Assembly: GCA_002943765.1 (NCBI GenBank)
Contig: PQWQ01000017.1
Span: 744,001 to 808,000 of the forward strand
Length of the DNA stretch: 64,000 nucleotides
Reading direction: 5' to 3'
Source: Psoroptes ovis
Lineage: Eukaryota > Arthropoda > Arachnida > Sarcoptiformes > Psoroptidae
Below are positions 50,947 through 62,521 of this stretch, one piece after another. Every line of letters starts with the position of its first letter. Positions within the stretch are counted from its first letter, which is position 1. The translations under genes were made by a program, and so were the position numbers. Below the pieces are notes generated by a model. That model ran no database searches and was not told where the DNA came from. It was given only the letters and a program-made list of their open reading frames with translations.

Positions 50947-53900
50947 TGAATCGATAGAAATTATCTTATGATGATGATGAATGAAAATTAATCGATAAAT
51001 CAATTATTGATCATTGATGATTCATATTTTGATGAATGATGGCGAAGAAGATGAAAAAGAAGAAGAATAAAAATGAATCTTGAAACATGAAACAAATTAA
51101 AATGAAATAATTATTTAAATTGAATCTAATTAACTAAATAATTTAAAATTCAAAATTGATAATTGAATCAAAATGATATTCAAAAATTAATGGATTCTTA
51201 TGAAATTATTGAATTAATTTTGAATAAATTTTTACTTGAAATTAATTTTAAAGTTTTCCCTGAACAAAAGTGCAAATTTTCTGATGCAAATTATAATGTT
51301 AATGATAATGATGATGATGATGATGTGAAAATGTGAAATAATCAAATCAAATCAACTCAAAAACAAATCAAATGAAAATGAAAATGAAATTACGTCTCTT
51401 AAATTCGGAAAAAAAAATATTTGGGTCTTTATATGAATTTGTGAATTTTTCTGGTGCAAGCACTACTTCTTCTCGTTGTTCTTCTGATATTATTTTGTTT
51501 GACCATTTTATAAATGATTTTGATGTTGTGTACTTTATATGAGAAAGAAAAAATATTATTATTATTCATTATTTCACCGCCTATTTTCATTTTCATTTTT
51601 TGTTCATTTAGTTTGTCAATATTTAAATCTCCTACCCTTTTTTTTGCTGTGGTAATATTTGCTTGCTGTGTGTTCGTTTCTTCATTCTTAAAATTTTGAA
51701 GAAAAAAAAATGATGTTACCATCATCATTATTTTGAATTATCATTAAAAATTAACCGTAACAATTATAATAATGATAAATGACGCCCAATAAATTATTAT
51801 TTTTCATAATTGAAAATTGACACTTGAAACATTTGAATTCATATTTTTGCAATGATCAGCAATTGATTGAAATTTTTAGAAAAATTTTTCGGTGGCCAAA
51901 CCAACAAACGGTAAGCATAAATATTATGCTGCCAGCGATAGTGAGGGGAAAAGGGGCCTAAAATCTTGATTAAATCCAAGATATTTCGATGCAAATGCAA
52001 GCAAATTCCAACTGAAATCAATTGCGATCAATGAATTGATGATAATCAATTAAAGCTTAATTATCTTCTCAGCTGATCTCGGGTTTTTTTTTCAACGATT
52101 TTTTTTCTCTAACGATTTTGGTTCTTGGTTTATTGGATTATTATCGATGTGATTTTGAAATTTCATTCACAATCATTGGTATTACTCAATGATCTATTAT
52201 TATTATCCATTGATCTCAATTTGTTTTCAAATATTGATGAATATGACAAAAAAAAAAAAAAAATAATTCATATCAATGAATAAATGTCACAAACCGATGA
52301 TCAATTCGAAATTTAGGGAACAAAATCGATCAGCTCCAATATTTGATTGTGATCAATTTAAAAGTAACCAATCAATTGAATCAATCGATTAAGCGAAAGA
52401 AATGGGAAAGAGTTAAAGATATTTAGGGTGATCTAAATTTTTTCTATGCTCAAAGGGTTACCACATAATCATTCGATGATTGATGTTTGTTTTGCTGCTT
52501 GCTGATTTCCTTTTTATTTGAGCAATATTTGAGCAATTTTCGTTTTCACATTTTATTAACTATAAAACTTTCGCTTTCAATTTCAATTTTTAAAATTTAT
52601 TGCCATCATCAAATGATAAATAAATGATATTCAATGATATTCCATTCGATTTAATTTTAATTTCACCAACGATTCAATGATTATCATAATCATTAAAATG
52701 AAAATTGATTGATTAATCAATCGATTCGTGGAAATCGATCAAACAAACAAACAGCAATCGAATTAAAATTACTAAAACAAAGTTAAATTTGATTGAAGAA
52801 AAAAATGAATGTTTATCAAACGAAGGTTGCATTTTGTTCGAAATCTTATGTAAAATAAATTATTAATTTGATACAATTTTCATTTCTTTTTCACATTTAA
52901 ATTTTGCACGCAATAGCTTCCTCGTAATGAAACAAAATTAAATTAAAATTTGTGAAAAAAAAAATCATACGAAAATCATACAAAATTAATTGCAAATATA
53001 TGAATGATTGTGAAAAATTCGCTATCAAATAAGATTTACCATTGAACTGGTTAACACTGGTTATTCAACAAGAGCAGCAGCTGCTGCAGCAGCAGAAGCA
53101 ACAAAAATATTGACACTTGTTGAATTTTGTTGAATCATTATTTAAAGTAAATCAATAAAAATTTTTGATTTATTTATATCAATTAATAATAAGAAATAAC
53201 CCCTTTATTTCATCGGAATTCATTATGTTTCGCTATGCTTTGCTTGGCCATCTTTGCTCAATAATTGACAAAAGCAGAAAAATTTCAAGTTTTTCAAGAA
53301 TTAAAAATAATAAGAATCTTTTCTTTGAAACATTTGATCAGTGCTAATTCAAAATGTAATTAAAATTTGAACAAAAAAAAAAAACTTTTAAGATGAGAAA
53401 ATGACGTAAATCAAATTAAGCAGAAAAAAGTTTCAATTCAAAGATAATCTTTTTAAATGCGAAAAAAAAGAAATTTCTACCGAAAAACATGCGATAAGAA
53501 TTTATGTACAAAAAGATTTAGCGATATCTTATTCTGAGAGGATATTTGTGAACATAGATACAATCAAAAGATGATTGAAGATATTTAAAAGTGTTCAAAG
53601 GTGTTCAAAGATGCGAGAAGATTGATTAGCTTGGTGAATGTTTTTCAAGAATTTTGAGAACAAAATTTCAATGAATGAAATGAAATGAATCAAAATTGAA
53701 TTAAATGAATTAATATGAAAGCATAAAAGAGTAATGAATCAATGTTTTTTCTTCAATTTTATTTTGCCCAAAGGAAAAAAATGATACAATGTATATGTTT
53801 CTGGCTTAACTTGATTTGATTTGCATCAATTTATTTTATTTTTATTGGAATTAGAAACAAATTTTTTTCTCATGTATCAAAATGAAATAAATTAAACTTT

Positions 53901-54170
53901 GAATTTCGGATTCAATTCAATCATTTACGAATAATATTTATGATTATTATGTTTGAATGGGTTGTATACAATGAATACAAAATAACTAAAAACTCTTTCA
54001 ATTAAACTCTTTGATTTCGTTTTGGTTAATTTTAATTGGATTATTCAAATCGATTTCATTTAATAAATCATATTGATTAAATTGGATTTAATAGAATTAT
54101 TAATGATATTTTCACATAATGCCATTCAAAAAGAAAAGAAAAAAAAATTCCATTGAATTATTATTAGAAT
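50947..54170. other. Intergenic, upstream of myo
   Basis: AT-rich. Simple features are a GCAGCAGCTGCTGC palindrome in a short CAG-rich patch (53073-53100) and several A-runs. Open frames near 51429-51728 have no family character. A non-coding 5' exon of myo could lie here but is not visible. Confidence 0.5.
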
Positions 54171-54358
54171 TGTTGCGTGTACACATTTAAGTGAAGAGTA
54201 AATATATTATATTTTATTGAAACGAAATCGAGCTTATATACAGAAAAATAATTAAAGAAATTTGCATGTTACTAATTACAATCATTGGTCAAAAGTTTTC
54301 AAGTCATAAAAAATCGTTATGACGAATGACTACCAACAGTCATTGGTCATACGCGACA
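54171..54358 (-). repeat. 3' LTR of the gypsy element
   Basis: 188 bp, identical by eye to 58604-58791. In element orientation it begins TGTCGCGTATGACC and ends CGCAACA. Confidence 0.95.
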
Positions 54359-54359
54359 T

Positions 54360-54377
54360 GCGTCCCCCTCAAGATGC
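54360..54377 (-). other. Polypurine tract of the gypsy element
   Basis: In element orientation TTGAGGGGGACGCA directly precedes the 3' LTR; the GAGGGGGA run is the likely plus-strand primer. Confidence 0.6.
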
Positions 54378-57300
54378 TCGAGGTCGGCCACGAGGCCGTG
54401 GAATGTTGAAGCGAACATTCTTGATGCTGGAGGACGAAGGTTTCAAGCGGTCGATTGAAACAGATTCACGGGTAGAACCCTTTTCAATGATAAATGTATG
54501 CTGTCGACGCTCCAGGACCTTGAACGGCCCTATGTATGGACGGTCCAGTGGACGCCGAGGAGCATCGTTTCGAACTAGCACGTACTCACACGTTTCCAGT
54601 GCTTTCGGTGTTTTGATTATGGGTTTTGCAACCCGCGTTGGACGAACTGGTAGATTTTTAATGAGCGACCTAAGTTGTTCCAGGAACTTAGGGACATCGC
54701 AGGAAGGCTCGATTTGCTCGAGGGGTAGATCCGCAGGCATTGGCAGATTTTCACCAAATGTCATCTCGGCTGGCGAAGCACGGAGATCTTCCTTGTAGGT
54801 GGTTCTAATACCTAGCATAACCAAAGGAAGTGCGTCTACCCAATCTTCGTTGTTTAATAATACGCAACGAAGCGAGTCCTTCAACTGACGATGAAATCGC
54901 TCTACCATTCCATTGGCTCGAGGATGATACGCTGATGTTCTAATGCGTCTGGAACCCACCATCCTGAGCATTGCGTTGAATAACTTCGACTCAAATTGAG
55001 TACCCTGGTCCGTGGTTATCGTCTGCGGCACACCATAACGGGATATCCAGGTACGCATTACTGCTGCCGCTACCTCCTCCGCAGTTATTGAACGCAATGG
55101 TGTTGCTTCCGGCCACCTCGAAAAACGATCCACCATTGTCAATAAATAACGATATCCCTTGCACTCATTCAAGATGACCAGGTCGATGTGCAGGTGTTGG
55201 AACCTCTTCCCAGGAATGGGAATTGGTACCGGTGGCGTTTTTATGTGTCGAGTAATCTTTGAGGATTGACAGTCGACACATTCCTGACACATCTTATGAA
55301 TATCGTAGACCATGGTCGGCCAGTAATATTTTTCTTGAATGGTGCGTTTGGTTGGACGATAACCAGGATGATTAATACCATGATAAGCGTTGAACACTTT
55401 GCGTCGTAACGCAAGTGGGATGAACGGTTTGCCGTTTTTCGTAATAACCATTTGGTTATTAGAAATGACAACCGGGACCAATGATTTGTCATCTTTGAGC
55501 TGGTTAAGCTCAGGATCGTTCTTCTGAGCTTCGATGAGCTCTTCGATGGACCATGATTGTTGATTGTCATCGAGTGCAGCTACTCGTGACAAGGTGTCGG
55601 CCACTACATTCGCGTCACTATTGATATATTGAATATCGCAAGTAAATTGCGATATGAAATCAAGCTGGCGAGCTTGACGTGGTGACTTCTCGGTTGTTGA
55701 TTTGAGTGCGAATGTGAGTGGGCGATGGTCCGTTAATACCGTAAATTTCCGACCCTCCAGAAGGTAACGGAAATGCTTGATCGATTTGTACACAGCCAAC
55801 AACTCTCTGTCAAATGTCGAATATTTTTGTTCAGCTGCGGACAATGACTTTGAGAAGAAGGCTAACGGCCGGAATTCGTTGTTGACTTTTTGCTGGACGA
55901 CTGCACCAATAGCAGTGTTTGATGCATCGGTGGATAGATAATATGGTGCATTGTCCACCGGATAATTCAGCATGGTCATGTTGGCAAGAAGATTTTTGAC
56001 TTCTTGAAATGCTTCATCATGCTGAGTCGTCCAAACGAATTCTTTCTTCGGCGATGTTAGCTCGTATAATATCTTCAGTTTGTCAGCTGCCATCCTGATG
56101 AACTTACGGTAGAAGTTAAACATACCAAGGAATATCAATAATTGTTTACGGTCACTTGGCACTGGAAATTGTTTAATTGCTTCAACCTTGTCCGTCATAG
56201 GATGAAGACCATGACCATCGACGTGATGGCCAAGAAAATCGATTTCGGTCTTCATAAATTGGCACTTGTCTAAATTAATCACCAGACCGTGATCCTTCAG
56301 TCTCTGGAAAACAATTTCCAGATTCCTCAGGTGATTTTCTTGACTCTCATCACTTACTACCAGCAAATCATCGAGATACGGATAAATGAAATCTAAGTCT
56401 CGGAATATGCTGTCCATGAACCTTTGAAACGTGTTAGGCGCATTGCACAACCCGAAGGGCATGAATAAAAATTCAAATGACCCAAACGGAGTTATGATGG
56501 CCGTTTTCTCGATATCTTCACGTTTGATCGGTATTTGATGGTATGCCGATCTTAGGTCAACCTTCGAAAACAGCTTTGCAGACCCAATGTTGTTGAAGAA
56601 GTCGTGCAAGTGCGGTATGTTGTATCGATCTTTTTTAGTGACCGAGTTCAACAACCGGTAATCACCGCAAGGGCGTATCGATCCATCCGGTTTCGTTACA
56701 CAATGTAATGGCGATGCCCAAGGGGAATTCGAAGGACGGATGATCTTGAGTTTGAGCAGCTGATCAAACTCAGCCTTTGCTTGCTTGTACTTGTCTGGTG
56801 GTAAGCGCCTACATCGCTGACGAATCGGCTGACCAAATGTTACGATGGCATGTTCGACGGAGTGCTTAGGGGGCGCATCGGTTTTGAATAACGATGGCCG
56901 GGCAATCTCCGGATACTTCTTCAGTAGATGCGCTACCGGTGAAGTTTCGTCAATCACACTGATGCTGAACACACGGTCGGTTGTGTCAGCCCGAACAGCC
57001 ATTTTGTTGGTCATATCGATGAGAGTCTTCGTCGCGAGTCGTGGGACCAGATCAAAATATTCGAGAAAATCTGCTCCAATGATGGGCAGATCGAGTTGAG
57101 CAATCACAAAATCGTAAAGAAATTTACGCTTAAAGCCAAGATCGATCAGTTTGGTGATGGTACCAAACGTGTCGATTTTTGTTTTGTTTACTGCGGTTAA
57201 ATTTGATGTTGGAGGAGGCAGTTTTTTGATGAACTTGGCGGGCCAAACGCAAATATCTGAACCGGTATCAATCAGTATCTTTGTTCGAGATATGCGCTCG

Positions 57301-57431
57301 AAAACAAAGAGGCGTTTGGCCTGGGGAGAAACAATCTGGTTTACAGACGTCCTCCCCGCTCCTAGTTTTCCGGAAACGATGATGTGCTTGACGCACGCGA
57401 TAATGGTCGGTCGATGGAACTGACGCGACAC
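54369..57431 (-). CDS. pol: gypsy pol: protease, reverse transcriptase, RNase H, integrase
   Basis: An intact frame of about 1020 codons reached by -1 frameshift from gag; the first codon of the open frame is GTG, so it has no start of its own. The protease has DTGS at 55-58. The RT has FLFMPFGLCNAP and YLDD at 352-355. RNase H has TDAS (501-504), REL and TDHR (567-570). The integrase zinc finger has His684/His688 with Cys715/Cys718, and its catalytic residues are Asp750, Asp808 and Glu844. The C-terminal segment is arginine-rich. The stop lies 10 bp from the 3' LTR. The GC-richer codon use differs from host genes, fitting a recent arrival. Confidence 0.96.
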   Translation of the reverse strand: MSRQFHRPTIIACVKHIIVSGKLGAGRTSVNQIVSPQAKRLFVFERISRTKILIDTGSDICVWPAKFIKKLPPPTSNLTAVNKTKIDTFGTITKLIDLGFKRKFLYDFVIAQLDLPIIGADFLEYFDLVPRLATKTLIDMTNKMAVRADTTDRVFSISVIDETSPVAHLLKKYPEIARPSLFKTDAPPKHSVEHAIVTFGQPIRQRCRRLPPDKYKQAKAEFDQLLKLKIIRPSNSPWASPLHCVTKPDGSIRPCGDYRLLNSVTKKDRYNIPHLHDFFNNIGSAKLFSKVDLRSAYHQIPIKREDIEKTAIITPFGSFEFLFMPFGLCNAPNTFQRFMDSIFRDLDFIYPYLDDLLVVSDESQENHLRNLEIVFQRLKDHGLVINLDKCQFMKTEIDFLGHHVDGHGLHPMTDKVEAIKQFPVPSDRKQLLIFLGMFNFYRKFIRMAADKLKILYELTSPKKEFVWTTQHDEAFQEVKNLLANMTMLNYPVDNAPYYLSTDASNTAIGAVVQQKVNNEFRPLAFFSKSLSAAEQKYSTFDRELLAVYKSIKHFRYLLEGRKFTVLTDHRPLTFALKSTTEKSPRQARQLDFISQFTCDIQYINSDANVVADTLSRVAALDDNQQSWSIEELIEAQKNDPELNQLKDDKSLVPVVISNNQMVITKNGKPFIPLALRRKVFNAYHGINHPGYRPTKRTIQEKYYWPTMVYDIHKMCQECVDCQSSKITRHIKTPPVPIPIPGKRFQHLHIDLVILNECKGYRYLLTMVDRFSRWPEATPLRSITAEEVAAAVMRTWISRYGVPQTITTDQGTQFESKLFNAMLRMVGSRRIRTSAYHPRANGMVERFHRQLKDSLRCVLLNNEDWVDALPLVMLGIRTTYKEDLRASPAEMTFGENLPMPADLPLEQIEPSCDVPKFLEQLRSLIKNLPVRPTRVAKPIIKTPKALETCEYVLVRNDAPRRPLDRPYIGPFKVLERRQHTFIIEKGSTRESVSIDRLKPSSSSIKNVRFNIPRPRGRPRAS
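57323..57371 (-). promoter_or_regulatory. -1 ribosomal frameshift signal (gag/pol)
   Basis: Slippery heptamer GGAAAAC at 57371-57365, a 7-nt spacer, then GGGGAG (57357-57352) pairing perfectly with CTCCCC (57328-57323) across a 23-nt loop that itself contains TCTG/CAGA. Gag lies in the 0 frame and pol in the -1 frame exactly as this requires. Confidence 0.75.
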
Positions 57432-58306
57432 TCGATTTTATATTCGCAATTTTTGGCGTTAGACCCGAACCTCCTATGATAATAGCATAGTGGTCGGTCT
57501 CTTCGTGGCTGGCGACGGGATCGTCGACCAGGGCTTCGTCCACGGGATCGATTACGTTGTCGCTGTTGATTGCGTTGACGGATGGGCTGTTGTTGTTGCC
57601 ACATCAGAGAATTGCTGCGGGTGGACTGGACGGAAGCCACGTCCAGTTGTGATGAACTCCAGAAATCATCAGCCGCACGAAGCAGGTTCTCTTTATCATG
57701 CCAGATTTGTTGGATGACACGCAAATTTTCGCGGACTTTTTCAGGGAGACCGGATAAAAATCGGTTCCATAATACATCTTCACCAATTTTGAGATCTTGA
57801 GCTTTGACCAATAAACGTTGATAAAAAACCGATGGTTTTTCATTGGCCATCATATTGCCATCCAATATTTGATTAAGACGGCTCTGAGCATTGTCTTCTG
57901 TAATACGAAGGATATGATCTTTTAAATCTTCATATTTGTTTTCGTACCAGTCCGAGATTAAGAAACCAGAAATTTTTGTCAATATATTTGCTGGCAGACA
58001 ACGCAACATCGCACGATATTTGTTGATCTTGGATACTTTTGACGCAGCGAAGACCTCTTCCGTAAGATAGAAAAACAATCTAACGTCTTCGGGCGTGAAA
58101 GCCGGAATTTGATCGCTAATATTCTTGACGGCCAAAGCATCCACATTAGCGCTATCGTTGATCGATAGGCTCGCTATCTGCGATGATAAATCATCGACGG
58201 TGGATGGACCCGGTGAAAATGGGTTGGCCATAGTTGCACGACCCGAATCGTCGATGTTTGATTCGGGTGTTTTACCAGCTGTGGGTAATGTTGATTTAGA
58301 TGTCAT
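57362..58306 (-). CDS. gag: gypsy gag
   Basis: An ATG at 58306 starts 314 codons: a capsid-like helical middle (PAFTPEDVRLFFYLTEE, FYQRLLVKAQDL, FLSGLPEKVRENL), an Arg/Gln-rich nucleic-acid-binding stretch, and an unusual CYYHRRFGSNAKNC finger (C-x2-H-x9-C-like), a form known from arthropod gypsy gags. The stop TAG at 57362-57364 directly follows the frameshift heptamer. Confidence 0.92.
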   Translation of the reverse strand: MTSKSTLPTAGKTPESNIDDSGRATMANPFSPGPSTVDDLSSQIASLSINDSANVDALAVKNISDQIPAFTPEDVRLFFYLTEEVFAASKVSKINKYRAMLRCLPANILTKISGFLISDWYENKYEDLKDHILRITEDNAQSRLNQILDGNMMANEKPSVFYQRLLVKAQDLKIGEDVLWNRFLSGLPEKVRENLRVIQQIWHDKENLLRAADDFWSSSQLDVASVQSTRSNSLMWQQQQPIRQRNQQRQRNRSRGRSPGRRSRRQPRRDRPLCYYHRRFGSNAKNCEYKIECRVSSIDRPLSRASSTSSFPEN

Positions 58307-58583
58307 GATGGAATTGGTGAAGATGATGACTAAAAATGATAATGATGGTGACTATACAATGATGAAGTGATATATACAATGATGATAATAGAAATAATTA
58401 ACAACAAAAAAAAACTAATAACAAATAACTACGTTAATTAATCAAAAAAAATTTATTTACAAACAAATGTAGAAAAAAAATATTAACATAAATGTAGAAC
58501 AAAAATCAAAAATAATTGGAAAAAATTTCAATGTTTGAAAATATCACTTGAAAAAAAATCAAAAAATTTAACTATGTTAAATT

Positions 58584-58601
58584 CAAACGTGAGGGTCACC
58601 A
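58584..58601 (-). other. Primer binding site of the gypsy element
   Basis: Two bases after the 5' LTR, in element orientation, comes TGGTGACCCTCACG; the leading TGG complements a tRNA CCA end. The tRNA identity is not determined. Confidence 0.5.
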
Positions 58602-58603
58602 CT

Positions 58604-58791
58604 TGTTGCGTGTACACATTTAAGTGAAGAGTAAATATATTATATTTTATTGAAACGAAATCGAGCTTATATACAGAAAAATAATTAAAGAAATTTGCAT
58701 GTTACTAATTACAATCATTGGTCAAAAGTTTTCAAGTCATAAAAAATCGTTATGACGAATGACTACCAACAGTCATTGGTCATACGCGACA
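58604..58791 (-). repeat. 5' LTR of the gypsy element
   Basis: 188 bp, same sequence as 54171-54358. It should hold the element's promoter. Confidence 0.95.
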
Positions 58792-58795
58792 GAAT

Positions 58796-61700
58796 CAATT
58801 AAAGTATTGTCAATTTTGGTTGCGAAAATGTTGAATGAAAACCAAAAATTCAATGATATCAAAGGATAAATAAATATTTTACAAAATTTATTTCAAATAT
58901 TCACAAAAAATAGCATAAAAAACCTCGAAATAATCAATACAATGAAAATTCAAGGATTGAAACAAATTCAATGTCATCCAATGTTCAAATGATAAATTGA
59001 TCGATGATTATTGAATTAATTACCAATTAATCAATTGATTAATTGCGAAAATTTTAGAGAAACTTTTGTCAAATTACAGTGATGAATAATTCATGAAGAA
59101 ATTATGGAATTACGATTTACACAATTTATTTCTCAAATTTAATTCGATTCAATTTTTGAGAATTTCTAATTAATTTAAATTAAGACATTTGAATCAAATA
59201 TTTAGTGAATCTAATTAAATAATTCAGTAATTGATCATATAATTGGTCCCTAATTTCATTTATTCACTTTTTCTTTTTAGTTCATGAAAAATTCATGAAT
59301 TCATATCATCTCTTACCTGTTGCATTGGAATCGCAAATTTCTATCTTTATAATTGGAAGTTATTAATGATTTTCAGTTTTTCATTTGAAAATTCACCGGA
59401 GACAATTTGTAATTGAGAAATTTGTACCAAAAAAATTATGTTGATATTTCAATCAGTGAAATTTTAAGAAAACAATTTCGATAAATTGTGGCACACAATC
59501 CAAATTATCTTTTGTTTACACAAAAGTACATAATGATTTCATTGTATTTTTTATACGAAAGATTAGAACTTCAAATGTTTAACATCAAAGAAATTGAATG
59601 AATTTTGATTCATGAAAAAAAATTGATGAGGTATGAATTTCTGGGATTATTCACTTGAAAATAATTGATGATTCTTTGATTTGTTTCACCATCAAAAATA
59701 TATGAATGAATGATTGAAAATAATCGAAAAGAAAAAGTCTTCATAATCAATCGGTTAAAATTAAAGATTTTTGATGTGATCAATGATTTATCAGTGAACG
59801 AAGAAGAAGAAATCAAAAATCAATGGAGAAATCGTTTGCCAAAGATATTTGGTAGAAAAATGATATCAATGATAAATGATGATGAACTAAGCTGTTTTCA
59901 TTTCTTATCGCGTGTTCGGTGAGCTACCGATTTTTTTTTCTGTTTGCTCGCGATTTTTTAGGCTTGCGATTTTCGCAATCAAACACACAAATTTCAAGAT
60001 TATACAATTTCTATTTTTATTCAACAACAACAAAAATGTCACATTTTTGAATTCAAATTTCAACAATTGTTTCAATGGTTTCTATGATGATGATGATGAT
60101 CGAATGGTGATTGATTGATGCTTGATGATGAATAATGATGGTAATGATGATAATAATGATCAAAGTAAAAACACACAAAAAATTTGGTGATTATTTTGAT
60201 TTACATTCGGTTCTAAATGATTTCCACGAATTAATTATTGATTTAATTTCGAATAATTTATGATTTCAAATGGGTTAAACGAATTTGTTTCTGCTGCATA
60301 TAATTCAATTCAATTTTGATTTTCTTTGGTTTTTCTTATGAAAAATTTCAAAAAAAATATAATTTCAAAAAGAGAAGAAGGTGGTTTTCACTGAGAAAAA
60401 AAAAATTGGTTTTCAGCTTCATGCTTGGTGTTTTCATTTGTATTTGTACAAATTTTAGTGTATGCGTGTGCTTGCTTGTTGATCATTGAAAAATGCTTCG
60501 CAAGACTATACATTTACTGAACAGTCCAAGCGAACACTGATAAAAATGATTAAGATTTAGTGATATTTGAGGTTGTGGTGGTTAAGATTCAAACCCACCA
60601 TCACCATCATCATATTCATCATCATCATCATCATCGATGGCCAATCTCATAATCATTGATTGGAAAATAATTCATCTTCGATTATTATCAAAATTATCTT
60701 TAATATTAATAAAATTGATCGAAGATCATTGTGGGAATTGTAATTGAAAATTAAATTGAATCAAATTTGTTTCAATACAAAAAAAAAATAACAAACAAGA
60801 TTCAAAATGTTCAATGTGTCATGTTGACACTTGTTGATTTTTATTTTTAAAATTTAAAAATATTCGATGCCTATTTTCTTAAATATGTTTAGCAATCTGT
60901 TCAATTATTTGTTTGTTGTTTGTTTCTTATTTGTTTTTTTTTCGATGATAAATCAATTTGATTAAATTGTTTTTTCCTTAAAAAAAATTTGATTCCTATT
61001 TTTTGTTTTTGATGGATTATCAAATCATTCATTTTGTTCGTTTATTAGCATTGAATTTATATTTTGAAAAATTTCATATTTATACAATGTATTTGATTTT
61101 AAATATTGAAATCATTGATTGATTTCAATTGATTGATTGATTTCATAAATTTTGAAATGAAAGGATTATAATCAGCAAAAAATAATAAAAAAAAATCATT
61201 CGATATAAATAAATGATTGATTTGTTTGTTTGTATTTTTTCTGAGATATTCACATGCGAACTTATTTTGAGTATCGAATAAAAGTAAAAGTGAAATATGA
61301 AACATAATTCACTAATCTACACTAATCAAATCAGTACTTTGATTTATTTTTGTTTGTTCGTCTTATTTTTTTTTCTTATTTACCATCAAATGTATGATGA
61401 ATAAATCGCAATTAAATTTATTTATCCATTTTCTAAAAAATATTGACTCCTTTGGTTTTTGAAACTGAAAATCTTTGATGCTTCATTTGATCAATCAATC
61501 AATGAGTTTCGGATCGATTCATGTTCAAAACAAAATAAAAATCCAAAATTCGACCATTGCTTGGTGTATTTTTTGTGTATTTATCAATGAATATGCCAAT
61601 GGAAACACTTGTTGAATTTGTTGAAAATAATCAAAATAAAAATAATGAAACATTATTATTATTTTTAGTTTTGGTTCAGTGACATTTATGATCAATTATT

Positions 61701-62521
61701 ATTATTAATTGATGTGTGAAAATTTATAAACAAATGTAACAAATAAAATTTTTTTTTTTGAAACAAAATTTCGATACATTTTATATTTTATTTTGTTGCT
61801 CAAAATTATTGAAAAAATCGATAAAATTCTTCATAATTTTGTCTGTGTGAATCCAATTTTTTCAATCATTTCAATTTGTATTTGTAATTATTCTAATGTT
61901 TATTTTGTAAGAAAAATTTCATTTAACAAACACATCTATGAATAATTATAATTTGCAACAAAATAAATAAATAAATAAGTCTTAAATGAATAATCATAAT
62001 TCAAATTTATTTTTGGGTACAAAATATCTTCAGGTCAAAGTTTATACACTTGTACAAATTATGTTCGTGATGTTTATATAATTGTAATAGAAATGGTAGT
62101 TATTGATCTAAAGAGATGTTATTTAACATCATTAATTTTTAAATCGTTAGCTTAATGATGATAATGTTTAGCTGATTACCATATTTGGCAAAAATTCCAA
62201 TCTAATCACATTGGCTAAACATGCACATCATTATGATTTAAAGTATTCAAAACATCCTCGATTTAATTACCTTTCTATCACATTCCTTTCTCATAATGTA
62301 TATATTTTCCGTCATTTTAATCAAAATTGTCAATTTTTCAATTATTATTCAGTCAGTCGTTATTTTCATCAAATGTTGTCATTGTCATTGTCATTATCAT
62401 TTTTATCAATAAATAAAATTTTTACAAAAAAAAAAAAAAAGTTAAATTCAACCAAAATTGCGCTCTCCACCACGTATATCTTATAAGCCAGCAAGATTGA
62501 ACATTACAAAATATTAATAAG
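58796..62521. other. Gene-free AT-rich stretch leading to the BEL element
   Basis: No exon seen. In the last 400 bp a TATA-like GTATATATT (62298), arthropod initiator-like TCAGTCAGT (62349) and AATAAA (about 62409) precede the gag ATG. This could be part of a 5' LTR, starting perhaps near TGTTATTTAACATC at 62117, but neither border nor primer site is proven. Confidence 0.4.

Larger units (their letters stand above)
54171..58791 (-). mobile_element. Complete Ty3/gypsy LTR retrotransposon
   Basis: The 4621-bp element is transcribed on the minus strand. Its LTRs (54171-54358 and 58604-58791, 188 bp each) look identical base for base, so the insertion is very recent. GAAT flanks both sides (54167-54170, 58792-58795) as target duplication. 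Order: 5' LTR, primer site, gag (58306-57362), pol in the -1 frame, polypurine tract, 3' LTR. Both frames are intact. No envelope frame is present. The clustering of protease, RT, RNase H and integrase in that order defines Ty3/gypsy (Metaviridae-type). Confidence 0.97.

Noticed and set aside
50947..51003. Extension of the myo frame above the ATG at 50946
   Set aside because: The frame is open but has no ATG; the first codon there is TTG.
54319..54798. Plus-strand 159-codon frame and other plus-strand frames at 56845-58370
   Set aside because: They are shadows of the intact minus-strand gag and pol.
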